A DNA stretch of 64,000 nt. Source: Streptomyces sp. Root431. GTDB lineage: Bacteria; Actinomycetota; Actinomycetes; Streptomycetales; Streptomycetaceae. Shown here one piece after another: positions 34,373 to 41,651 of this stretch. How positions within the stretch are numbered: the stretch's first letter is position 1; each line of letters starts with the position of its first letter. Location: assembly GCF_001426585.1 (NCBI RefSeq), contig NZ_LMEI01000007.1, forward strand, positions 80,584 through 144,583, written 5' to 3'. Under the pieces are notes generated by a model. The model ran no database searches. It was not told where the DNA came from and saw nothing but the letters and a program-made list of their open reading frames with translations. Both the position numbers and the translations under genes were made by a program.

Positions 34373-35698
34373 GTGGTGACCAGCACGAAGCGCCGCCTTA
34401 ACGACCGGCGCACCTATGTTCTCGACACCAGCGTCCTGCTGGCCGACCCCAACGCCGTGTCCCGGTTCGACGAGCACGAAGTGGTGCTCCCGATCGTCGT
34501 GGTCACCGAGTTGGAGGCCAAGCGGCACCACCCCGAGCTCGGGTACTTCGCCCGGCAGGCCCTGCGCCTGCTGGACGACTTCCGGGTCAGGTTCGGACGC
34601 CTCGACGCCCCTCTCCCCGTCGGGGAGCTGGGCGGCACCCTGCGTGTCGAACTCAACCATTCCGACCCCGGCATCCTGCCCGCCGGCTACAGGTTGGGGG
34701 ACAACGACTCACGGATCCTCGCGGTCGCGCGCAACCTCCAGGCGGAGGGGTACGACGTCACGGTCGTCTCCAAGGACCTGCCGCTGCGCATCAAGGCCTC
34801 CTCGGTCGGTCTCCTCGCCGAGGAGTACCGCGCCGAGCTCGCCATCACGGACGCCAACGGCTGGACCGGGATGTCCGAGCTCGCCCTCTCCGGCGAGCAG
34901 GTGGACCTGCTCTTCGAGCAGAGCACGCTGTACGTCCCGGAGGCCGCCGAGCTCCCGGTCCACACGGGTCTGGTGCTCCAGTCCGAGCGCGGCAAGGCGC
35001 TCGGCCGGGTCACCCCCGAGGGGAACGTCCGGCTGGTCCGCGGCGACCGGGAGGCCTTCGGGCTCCACGGCCGCAGCGCCGAGCAGCGGATCGCGCTCGA
35101 TCTGCTCCTCGACCCGGACGTCGGCATCATCTCGATGGGCGGCCGGGCCGGCACCGGCAAGTCCGCGCTCGCGCTCTGCGCGGGCCTGGAGGCGGTCCTG
35201 GAGCGCCGTCAGCACCAGAAGGTGATGGTCTTCCGTCCGCTGTACGCGGTCGGCGGCCAGGAGCTCGGCTACCTGCCGGGCAGCGAGGCGGAGAAGATGA
35301 GCCCCTGGGCTCAGGCGGTCTTCGACACGCTGTCCTCGGTCGCGAGCCGCGAGGTCATCGAGGAGGTGCTCGGGCGCGGAATGCTGGAGGTCCTGCCGCT
35401 CACCCACATCCGGGGCCGCTCCCTCCACGACGCCTTCGTCATCGTGGACGAGGCCCAGTCCCTGGAGCGGAACGTCCTGTTGACCGTTCTGTCCCGGATC
35501 GGGGCGAATTCGCGGGTCGTCCTGACCCATGACGTCGCCCAGCGCGACAACCTCCGGGTGGGCCGGTACGACGGAGTCGTCGCCGTGGTCGAGAAACTGA
35601 AGGGGCATCCGCTGTTCGCCCACGTCACGCTCAACCGCTCCGAGCGCTCGCCGATCGCCGCGCTCGTGACCGAGATGCTGGAGGACGGTCAGATCTGA
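34373..35698 (+). CDS. PIN-PhoH fusion (PhoH2-type) RNase/ATPase
   Basis: 441 residues from GTG 34373. An N-terminal PIN domain (about 14-150) shows the acidic set D18 ([12 protein letters not shown]), E in [10 protein letters not shown], and D in [14 protein letters not shown] linker is followed by a PhoH ATPase (about 230-440) with Walker [11 protein letters not shown], Walker [12 protein letters not shown] and sensor [13 protein letters not shown]. PhoH2 proteins are described as ATP-dependent RNA-unwinding ribonucleases. It is a single gene ended by a long hairpin. Confidence 0.92.
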   Translation: MVTSTKRRLNDRRTYVLDTSVLLADPNAVSRFDEHEVVLPIVVVTELEAKRHHPELGYFARQALRLLDDFRVRFGRLDAPLPVGELGGTLRVELNHSDPGILPAGYRLGDNDSRILAVARNLQAEGYDVTVVSKDLPLRIKASSVGLLAEEYRAELAITDANGWTGMSELALSGEQVDLLFEQSTLYVPEAAELPVHTGLVLQSERGKALGRVTPEGNVRLVRGDREAFGLHGRSAEQRIALDLLLDPDVGIISMGGRAGTGKSALALCAGLEAVLERRQHQKVMVFRPLYAVGGQELGYLPGSEAEKMSPWAQAVFDTLSSVASREVIEEVLGRGMLEVLPLTHIRGRSLHDAFVIVDEAQSLERNVLLTVLSRIGANSRVVLTHDVAQRDNLRVGRYDGVVAVVEKLKGHPLFAHVTLNRSERSPIAALVTEMLEDGQI

Positions 35699-35733
35699 CC
35701 CGATTGGTACGCGTTCGTACGCGTACGGAAGTT

Positions 35734-35775
35734 GGCGCCGCCCGGCAAAGCGCAGGAGCTTAGCCGGGCGGCGCC
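35734..35775. terminator. phoH terminator hairpin
   Basis: A 13-bp perfect stem (ggcgccgcccggc / gccgggcggcgcc) continues, after one A/A mismatch, into a further aagc/gctt stem with a 6-nt loop. Confidence 0.75.
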
Positions 35776-35802
35776 CCTGTGTCCGCTGTATCTCCCAAAA
35801 CA

Positions 35803-35960
35803 CCTGCGTCCACCGAGGTGTGACCTTTCACACGCAGGACGGAATTGCCTTGCGGTGTCGCCGTCCGGCAAAGTCTTGCTTCCGTCAGGCCCCGCATACG
35901 GCACACGTGCACCTTCAGAGGTGCGCAACCACGTACAACTCAACAGCCGTCAGCCGTATG
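35803..35960 (+). ncRNA. structured 5' leader of the SLT transglycosylase gene (unassigned)
   Basis: Helices visible by eye: 35803-35809/35832-35838 (cctgcgt/acgcagg) with an alternative 35818-35823/35828-35833 (gtgtga/tcacac, loop cctt); 35837-35842/35861-35866 (ggacgg/ccgtcc); 35893-35901/35952-35960 (gcatacggc/gccgtatgc) enclosing 35904-35907/35930-35933 and a tetraloop hairpin 35908-35923. Competing pairs are what a riboswitch or attenuator would show. I do not see the conserved c-di-AMP (ydaO) boxes known for some cell-wall hydrolase leaders. No gene is supported in 35699-36076. Confidence 0.45.
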
Positions 35961-36076
35961 CCGCCCACAGCACCACGGGCCCGTGTCTTCAGTGACCCAG
36001 TACGTCGGAGACCAGCGCCAGGGGCACGATTTCGCCCGCGTGGTCACCTGTGCGAGCGATGCTGGAAGGAAACCGT

Positions 36077-36799
36077 GTGAGCCGGATCTCGGTCCGGGGA
36101 TTCGCGGTGGCTTCGGCCACTGCGGTCACCACCGTCGGCGCCGTCGTCGGCGTTGCCTCGGGCAACGTCGCGCAGGCTTCGGATGACAACTTCGAGGCCA
36201 CCGCGGCCGACACCACGCTGCTTGCGGACATCCCCGCGGGCGAGCAGGCGCAGGTCCAGGTCTCCTCGCTCTCGGAGCAGGCCGACGTCCAGGCCGCGGC
36301 CGCCGACGCCACCGCGAAGAAGACCGCGGAGGAGAACGCCCGGCTCCGTGCCGCCAAGGACGCCGAGGCCAAGAAGGAGGCAGCCGACAAGGCCGCCGCC
36401 GAGGCCAAGGCCGAGGAGGAGCGCAAGGAGCGCGAGAAGGAAGAGGCCGAACGCGCCAGCCGTTCCGCGGTACGCGACGCCTCCAGCTTCTCCGCCCAGG
36501 GCTCGTACTCCGTCGCCGAGGTCAAGGCGATGGCCCGCCAGATGATCCCGGCCTCGCAGTTCCAGTGCTTCAGCAACATCGTGAACCACGAGTCCACCTG
36601 GAACTACCGCGCGGTCAACCCGTCTTCGGGTGCCTACGGTCTCGTGCAGGCGCTGCCGGGCAGCAAGATGTCCTCGGCCGGTGCCGACTGGCAGACCAAC
36701 CCCGCCACCCAGATCAAGTGGGGCCTCAACTACATGGACAGCCGCTACGGCAGCCCGTGTGGCGCCTGGTCGTTCTGGCAGGCCAACCGCTGGTACTAG
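36077..36799 (+). CDS. secreted SLT-domain lytic transglycosylase
   Basis: 240 residues from GTG 36077 (GGAAGGA 6 nt upstream; an in-frame ATG at 36059 is less likely). Signal peptide (to about AQA|SD), a long charged Ala/Glu/Lys coiled-coil (about 75-135), and a short C-terminal goose-lysozyme-type SLT domain with NIVNHESTWNYRAVNPSSGAYGLVQALPGSKM (catalytic Glu in NHEST) ending GAWSFWQANRWY. It cleaves peptidoglycan glycan strands. The structured leader upstream suggests RNA-level control. Confidence 0.9.
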   Translation: MSRISVRGFAVASATAVTTVGAVVGVASGNVAQASDDNFEATAADTTLLADIPAGEQAQVQVSSLSEQADVQAAAADATAKKTAEENARLRAAKDAEAKKEAADKAAAEAKAEEERKEREKEEAERASRSAVRDASSFSAQGSYSVAEVKAMARQMIPASQFQCFSNIVNHESTWNYRAVNPSSGAYGLVQALPGSKMSSAGADWQTNPATQIKWGLNYMDSRYGSPCGAWSFWQANRWY

Positions 36800-36821
36800 T
36801 ACCGGCGCGCTCAACTTCGGG

Positions 36822-36852
36822 GAGCCCCTCACCGTCCTACGGTGGGGGGCTC
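36822..36852 (+). terminator. terminator hairpin after the SLT gene
   Basis: A 13-bp stem with one G-T pair (gagcccctcaccg / cggtggggggctc), loop tccta, followed by ttg. Confidence 0.65.
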
Positions 36853-36930
36853 TTGCGTGTAGGTTGCGAAGGCCCATGGGCTTCCGGGGGAGCGGGTGGG
36901 CCGGAAGACGAGCGGGGGGAAGAGGAAGCG

Positions 36931-38451
36931 ATGTCGAGACTGCCGGGTTGGCTGGGACTGCTGGGCGAGAGCCTGAGCCGCATGGGCGAACGCCTGGACG
37001 AGCGCAGGGCCGAGGCGGAACGAGAAGATCCGCTCGGGCCCCCGTACCCGAACGGCCCGGGGCGCGATTCCGGCCGGGGTCATGGTCACGGCCTCGGCCC
37101 TGAGGCCGGGGAGCCCGCCCCCGAGCGTGCCCCGCACGAGGACGTGACCGTCCCCGCGCCGGAGGCGCCCGGCCTGCCGGATGCCGTCCCGCCCGTATCG
37201 ACGGACGCGCCGGCCGTCACGGCCGAGGAGGCCCAGGACAGAGCGGGCCGCTCGGTCCCCGCGCCGCCCTCGTACGCCCCCGCCGTCGCCGCCCGCCCCG
37301 ACCCCGTCGCCGCGATCCCCTGGGGCATGCGCGTCGCGGCGGAGGCGAGTTGGCGGCTCCTCGTCTTCGCGGGCACGCTCTGGGTGCTGATGAAGGTGAT
37401 CAGCTCCGTCCAGCTCGTCGTCCTCGCCTTCGTCGCCGCGCTGCTCGTCACCGCCCTGCTCCAGCCCACCGTGGCCATGCTGCGCAGGAAGGGCCTGCCC
37501 CGCGGACTCGCCACCGCCGTCACCGCCGTCTCCGGCTTCGTCGTGATGGGCCTCGTCGGCTGGTTCGTGGTCTGGCAGGTCATGGACAACATCGACAATC
37601 TGTCCGACCAGGTCAAGGACGGCATCGAGGAGCTCAAGCGCGCGCTGCTCAACAGCCCCTTCCACGTGACCGAGCAGCAGATCAACGGCATCGCGAAGAA
37701 CCTCAGCGACTCCGTCGGCGCCAACGCCGAGCAGATCACCCAGGTCGGACTCCAGGGCGTCACGGTCGTCGTCGAGGCGCTCACCGGCATCCTGCTCGCC
37801 ATGTTCTCGACGCTCTTCCTGCTCTACGACGGGAAGAAGGTCTGGGAGTGGACGCTCAAGCTGGTGCCCGCCCAGGCCCGGCCCGGCGTCGCCGGCGCGG
37901 GGCCGCGCGCCTGGCGCACCCTCACCGCCTATGTGCGCGGCACGGTGCTCGTCGCCCTGATCGACGCCGTCTTCATCGGCCTCGGCCTGTACTTCCTCGA
38001 CGTGCCGATGGCCGTGCCGCTCGCCGTCTTCATCTTCCTGTTCGCCTTCATCCCGCTGGTCGGCGCGGTGATCTCCGGCGCCCTCGCGGTCGTCGTCGCC
38101 CTCGTCACCAACGGGCTCTTCACCGCGCTCATGGTGCTCGTCGTCGTCCTCGCCGTGCAGCAGATCGAGGGCCACGTGCTCCAGCCCTTCATCCTCGGCA
38201 GGGCGGTCCGGGTCCACCCGCTGGCGGTCGTCCTCGCGGTCGCGGCCGGCGGTCTGACCGCGGGCATCGGCGGCGCCGTGGTCGCCGTCCCGCTGGTGGC
38301 CGTCTCCAACACGGTGGTCGGCTACCTGCGCGCGTACAGCACCGAACAGGCCCTGCGCAGCACACCGGAACCGCGCGGCGCGACCGCGTTCGAAGTGGCC
38401 CCGACCCCGGCACCGGGCTCGGTGGCCGTCAAGGGGGAGAAGATCACGTGA
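36931..38451 (+). CDS. AI-2E family (UPF0118/PerM-like) transporter
   Basis: 506 residues from ATG 36931. A Pro/Glu-rich cytosolic N-terminal region (about 1-130) precedes eight membrane helices of the AI-2E/PerM type. The large soluble segment between helices 3 and 4 (NIDNLSDQVKDGIEELKRALL) is typical. So is the late IFLFAFIPLVGAVISGALAV, with QQIEGHVLQPFILGRAVRVHPLAVVLAV as the family signature. Substrates of this family are uncertain (small signals, ions). It is coupled by GTGA to the next gene. Confidence 0.9.
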   Translation: MSRLPGWLGLLGESLSRMGERLDERRAEAEREDPLGPPYPNGPGRDSGRGHGHGLGPEAGEPAPERAPHEDVTVPAPEAPGLPDAVPPVSTDAPAVTAEEAQDRAGRSVPAPPSYAPAVAARPDPVAAIPWGMRVAAEASWRLLVFAGTLWVLMKVISSVQLVVLAFVAALLVTALLQPTVAMLRRKGLPRGLATAVTAVSGFVVMGLVGWFVVWQVMDNIDNLSDQVKDGIEELKRALLNSPFHVTEQQINGIAKNLSDSVGANAEQITQVGLQGVTVVVEALTGILLAMFSTLFLLYDGKKVWEWTLKLVPAQARPGVAGAGPRAWRTLTAYVRGTVLVALIDAVFIGLGLYFLDVPMAVPLAVFIFLFAFIPLVGAVISGALAVVVALVTNGLFTALMVLVVVLAVQQIEGHVLQPFILGRAVRVHPLAVVLAVAAGGLTAGIGGAVVAVPLVAVSNTVVGYLRAYSTEQALRSTPEPRGATAFEVAPTPAPGSVAVKGEKIT

Positions 38452-39194
38452 TATCCGAGCCGGAACTGGACGGCGGGGACGGCTTCGTCACCTCCGAGGT
38501 CCTCACCGAGACCCCGCCGCCCGGCCCGCCGGGCCCGCCCCGCGCCCGCCGCCCCTGGCTGTGGGCGCTCGGCGGCGCGGTCGTGGCGTCGGCGGTGTGG
38601 GCCGGCGGGCTCTACGCGTACGAGAAGCGCCAGGATGTCGGGTTGGACATGCGTGGGTACAAGAGCACGACGAGCCTCTGCGAGGCGGCGGAGCTCAAGG
38701 GGCTCGTCGGAGTCCTGGGGAAGCGGTCGACCGACAGCGGATGGGACAGCAGCTCCCAGGGCGGATCGGACTCCGGCGTCGACAGCGGGTCGGTCGGCGG
38801 CGCGGAGGGGGCCGAGCCTTCGGTGCTGGAGATAGCGCAGTGCTCGCTGATGTTCGGGCCCCCCGAGACCGGCTACAGCGGGGACGTCACGTACACCCGC
38901 CATCTGGTGACCGACCCGGGGCCCGAGTTCGACGCGCTGGCGCGGCGCTACGGCGAGGTCGAGCCGTACGAGGGGCTGGGGGAGAAGGCCTACCTGAGCG
39001 TCTACGAGAACATGGGGGCGGAGCTCCGGGTGCTCGACGGCCAGGTGGAGATCTCGATCAGCTTCAACGAGACGTCCGGCTGGAACGAGGACACGGACGA
39101 ACCGACCCGCCAGACCAAGCGGGTCGACCTCTCCGGGGTCGAGGTCCCGCTGGCCCAGGACATGCTCGCCCTCATGGCGGCGCTCAAGAAGTGA
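38448..39194 (+). CDS. single-pass membrane protein with extracellular domain
   Basis: 248 residues from GTG 38448, overlapping the exporter stop. A Pro-rich N-terminus is followed by one helix (about 37-58) and then a soluble domain. That domain has a Ser/Gly-rich loop (38744-38800) and paired cysteines (SLCEAAE and AQCSLMF). It ends VPLAQDMLALMAALKK. No family is recognised; similar to lipoprotein-like actinobacterial proteins. Coupling to the AI-2E-type transporter suggests a partner subunit. Confidence 0.65.
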   Translation: MISEPELDGGDGFVTSEVLTETPPPGPPGPPRARRPWLWALGGAVVASAVWAGGLYAYEKRQDVGLDMRGYKSTTSLCEAAELKGLVGVLGKRSTDSGWDSSSQGGSDSGVDSGSVGGAEGAEPSVLEIAQCSLMFGPPETGYSGDVTYTRHLVTDPGPEFDALARRYGEVEPYEGLGEKAYLSVYENMGAELRVLDGQVEISISFNETSGWNEDTDEPTRQTKRVDLSGVEVPLAQDMLALMAALKK

Positions 39195-39218
39195 CCCGTC
39201 CGGGGACGACCGGTGCGG

Positions 39219-39266
39219 GTACGAGGAAGGGCCCCGGGGCTTCGTGCCCCGGGGCCCTTCTCGTAC
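39219..39266. terminator. long bidirectional hairpin between convergent genes
   Basis: About 21 bp of stem with one bulge (gtacgaggaagggccccggggc / gccccggggcccttctcgtac in parts) and a ttcgt loop separate the membrane-protein gene and ahpD. Confidence 0.8.
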
Positions 39267-39290
39267 GACGGTTCGTGCGACGGTCACGCC

Positions 39291-39824
39291 CTACTCGGCG
39301 AGGACCGCTTCCGCGTCCAGCGTGACGCCGACCGCCTGGATCACCGCGGCGATCTTCACGGCCTCCTGGATCGTCTCGCGGTCGACACCGGCCTCGCGCA
39401 GGACCTGCTCGTGCGAGTCCAGGCACTGGCCGCAGCCGTTGATCGCGGAGACGGCCAGCGACCACAGCTCGAAGTCGACCTTCTCGACGCCCGGCTTGCC
39501 GATGACGTTCATCCGCAGGCCGGCGCGCATCGTCCCGTACTCGGGATCCGACAGCAGGTGCCGGGTCCGGTAGAAGACGTTGTTCATCGCCATGATCGCG
39601 GCGGCGGACTTGGCCGCCTGGTACGCCTCGGGCTTCAGGTTGGCCTGGGCCTCGGGCTCCAGCTCCTTGAGGACCTTCGGCGAGCGCGAGGCGATCGCGC
39701 AGGCGAGCACGGTGCCCCAGAGCTGCTGCTGCGGGAGCTCGCTGTTGCCGATGACCGAACCGAGGTTCAGCTTCAGGTCCTTGGCGAAGTCCGGTATGGC
39801 GGCCTTGAGTTCGTCGAGAGCCAT
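39291..39824 (-). CDS. ahpD: alkyl hydroperoxide reductase AhpD
   Basis: 177 residues. The redox site [13 protein letters not shown] holds C131/C134 and H138, with E119 in the proton relay, as in mycobacterial AhpD. It reduces AhpC disulfides (through lipoylated partners in actinobacteria). It is 12 bp downstream of ahpC in the same direction, and OxyR is encoded divergently. Confidence 0.96.
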   Translation of the reverse strand: MALDELKAAIPDFAKDLKLNLGSVIGNSELPQQQLWGTVLACAIASRSPKVLKELEPEAQANLKPEAYQAAKSAAAIMAMNNVFYRTRHLLSDPEYGTMRAGLRMNVIGKPGVEKVDFELWSLAVSAINGCGQCLDSHEQVLREAGVDRETIQEAVKIAAVIQAVGVTLDAEAVLAE

Positions 39825-39836
39825 CTCAGATCGCCC

Positions 39837-40391
39837 TTACTCGCCCGAGAGGAGGGCGGCGGCGTCGAGGGTGCCCTCGCCCTTGTTCCAGTTGCACGGG
39901 CACAGCTCGTCGGTCTGCAGGGCGTCGAGCACCCGCAGGACCTCCTTGGGGTTACGGCCGACGGAGCCGGCGGTCACCATGGTGAACTGGATCTCGTTGT
40001 TCGGGTCCACGATGAAGACGGCGCGCTGGGCGAAGCCGTCCTCGCCCCGGACGCCGCAGTCGCTCATGAGCTCGTGCTTCGAGTCGGCGAGCATCGGGAA
40101 GGGCAGGTCACGCAGGTCGGCGTGGTCCTTGCGCCAGGCGTGGTGCACGAACTCGGAGTCGCCGGAGACGCCGAGGATCTGGGCGTCGCGGTCCGCGAAC
40201 TCGTCGTTCAGCTTGCCGAACGCGGCGATCTCGGTCGGGCAGACGAAGGTGAAGTCCTTCGGCCAGAAGAACACCACGCGCCACTTGCCCTCGTAGGCCT
40301 TGTGGTCGATCTGCTCGAACTCCTTGCCGCTCTCCAGCGACACGCAGGCGGTCAGGTCGTAGGTGGGGAACTTGTCACCGACAGTGAGCAC
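39837..40391 (-). CDS. ahpC: peroxiredoxin AhpC
   Basis: 184 residues from GTG 40391 (AAGGAGAG upstream). Peroxidatic Cys51 in WPKDFTFVCPTE; a late CPC (DELCPCNW) holds resolving cysteines, as in the actinobacterial AhpC partnered by AhpD. It reduces organic peroxides and peroxynitrite in the cytosol. It is divergent from oxyR across a 134-bp shared promoter region. Confidence 0.96.
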   Translation of the reverse strand: MLTVGDKFPTYDLTACVSLESGKEFEQIDHKAYEGKWRVVFFWPKDFTFVCPTEIAAFGKLNDEFADRDAQILGVSGDSEFVHHAWRKDHADLRDLPFPMLADSKHELMSDCGVRGEDGFAQRAVFIVDPNNEIQFTMVTAGSVGRNPKEVLRVLDALQTDELCPCNWNKGEGTLDAAALLSGE

Positions 40392-40525
40392 GCGCTCTCC
40401 TTGCGAAACGGGAAGGGTCCCTTTTGAGGTCTTCCGTGGGGGTTGGACGTGTTCACAGCATGGCACGGAGTGCATTGATCAGTGAAATAGCTAGAGTGGG
40501 TCGTGTTGATCGAAGGTGGTTATCA
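40392..40525. promoter_or_regulatory. divergent ahpC/oxyR promoter region
   Basis: This AT-richer stretch holds two ttgatc direct repeats (40475-40480 and 40506-40511) and ttgatcagtgaaatagct. OxyR is known to act on such a shared region in S. coelicolor. I cannot place the exact tetramer boxes by eye. Confidence 0.55.
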
Positions 40526-41500
40526 GTGGCGTCCCCGTACAGCCCCCCGTACACCCCGCACCGAGGCAAGCAGCCGAGCCTTTCCCAGCTCAGAGCGTTT
40601 GCGGCGGTCGCCGAGCATCTGCACTTCCGCGATGCGGCGGCGGCCATCGGCATGAGCCAGCCCGCGCTCTCGGGCGCGGTTTCGGCTCTCGAAGAGGCAC
40701 TCGGTGTCCAGCTCCTCGAGCGTACGACGCGGAAGGTGCTGCTCTCGCCCGCGGGGGAGCGGCTCGCGGTGCGCGCGCGGGCCGTCCTCGACGCGGTCGC
40801 CGAGCTGATGGAGGAGGCGGAGGCCGCCCAGGCGCCGTTCACCGGGGTGCTGCGGCTCGGGGTGATCCCGACCGTCGCCCCCTATCTGCTGCCCACCGTC
40901 CTGCGGCTCGTCCACCGGCGCTACCCGGACCTCGACCTCCAGGTCCACGAGGAGCAGACCTCCTCCCTCCTGGAGGGGCTCGCGGCCGGGCGGCTCGACC
41001 TGCTGCTGCTCGCCGTGCCGCTCGGGGTGCCCGGCGTCACCGAACTGCCGCTCTTCGACGAGGACTTCGTCCTGGTCACCCCGCAGGGGCACCCGCTGGC
41101 CGGGCGGGACGACATCCCGCGCGAGGCCCTCAAGGAGCTCCGGCTGCTGCTCCTCGACGAGGGGCACTGCCTGCGCGACCAGGCCCTCGACATCTGCCGC
41201 GAGGCCGGCCGCACGGACGGCGCCGAGGTCACCACCACCGCCGCCGGGCTCTCCACCCTGGTCCAGCTGGTCGCCGGGGGCCTCGGGGTGACCCTGCTGC
41301 CCCGCACCGCCGTGACCGTCGAGACCGCCCGCAACAGCGCCCTGTGGACGGGGCTGTTCACGGAACCGGCGCCCTCGCGGCGGATCGCCCTCGCGATGCG
41401 GACGGGCGCGGCCCGGCACGCCGAGTTCGAGGAGCTGGCGGAGGAGCTGCGCGGCGCGATGAAGGGGCTTCCCGTACGGGTGATGAGCGCGGGTTCCTGA
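40526..41500 (+). CDS. oxyR: peroxide sensor OxyR (LysR family)
   Basis: 324 residues from GTG 40526. LysR winged helix (about 18-75; LRAFAAVAEHLHFRDAAAAIGMSQPALSGAVSALEEALGVQLLERT) and an effector domain with the redox pair C215/C224 in GHCLRDQALDIC. The 9-residue spacing and context are the same as E. coli C199/C208. It activates ahpCD when oxidised. The last codons (VRVMSAGS) and the stop lie inside a 32-bp tandem duplication. Confidence 0.96.
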   Translation: MASPYSPPYTPHRGKQPSLSQLRAFAAVAEHLHFRDAAAAIGMSQPALSGAVSALEEALGVQLLERTTRKVLLSPAGERLAVRARAVLDAVAELMEEAEAAQAPFTGVLRLGVIPTVAPYLLPTVLRLVHRRYPDLDLQVHEEQTSSLLEGLAAGRLDLLLLAVPLGVPGVTELPLFDEDFVLVTPQGHPLAGRDDIPREALKELRLLLLDEGHCLRDQALDICREAGRTDGAEVTTTAAGLSTLVQLVAGGLGVTLLPRTAVTVETARNSALWTGLFTEPAPSRRIALAMRTGAARHAEFEELAEELRGAMKGLPVRVMSAGS

Positions 41501-41537
41501 CCCCTGTACGGGTGATGAGCGCGGGTTCCTGACCCCT
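41474..41537 (+). repeat. 32-bp tandem duplication spanning the oxyR stop codon
   Basis: Two identical copies of a 32-bp unit (gtacgggtgatgagcgcggg plus 12 bp) occupy 41474-41505 and 41506-41537. A degenerate third copy runs to about 41600. Confidence 0.95.
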
Positions 41538-41651
41538 GTACAGGAGGGGGTGGGCGCGGGTCCCGATCCCCGAACGGGTGGCGGGCGCGGGTTCCCGAAG
41601 CCCCCCGGCTCCAGGATCCCGCGCCCACCCTGCGTACATCCGCTCGACGGG

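Noticed and set aside
35803..35960. c-di-AMP (ydaO) riboswitch before the SLT gene
   Set aside because: The conserved GGGGAACC- and GGGTGAATC-like boxes could not be found. Kept as an unassigned structured leader.
35732..35995. 87-codon frame between the phoH and SLT genes
   Set aside because: It begins within the phoH terminator hairpin and runs through the structured leader. No codon bias supports it.
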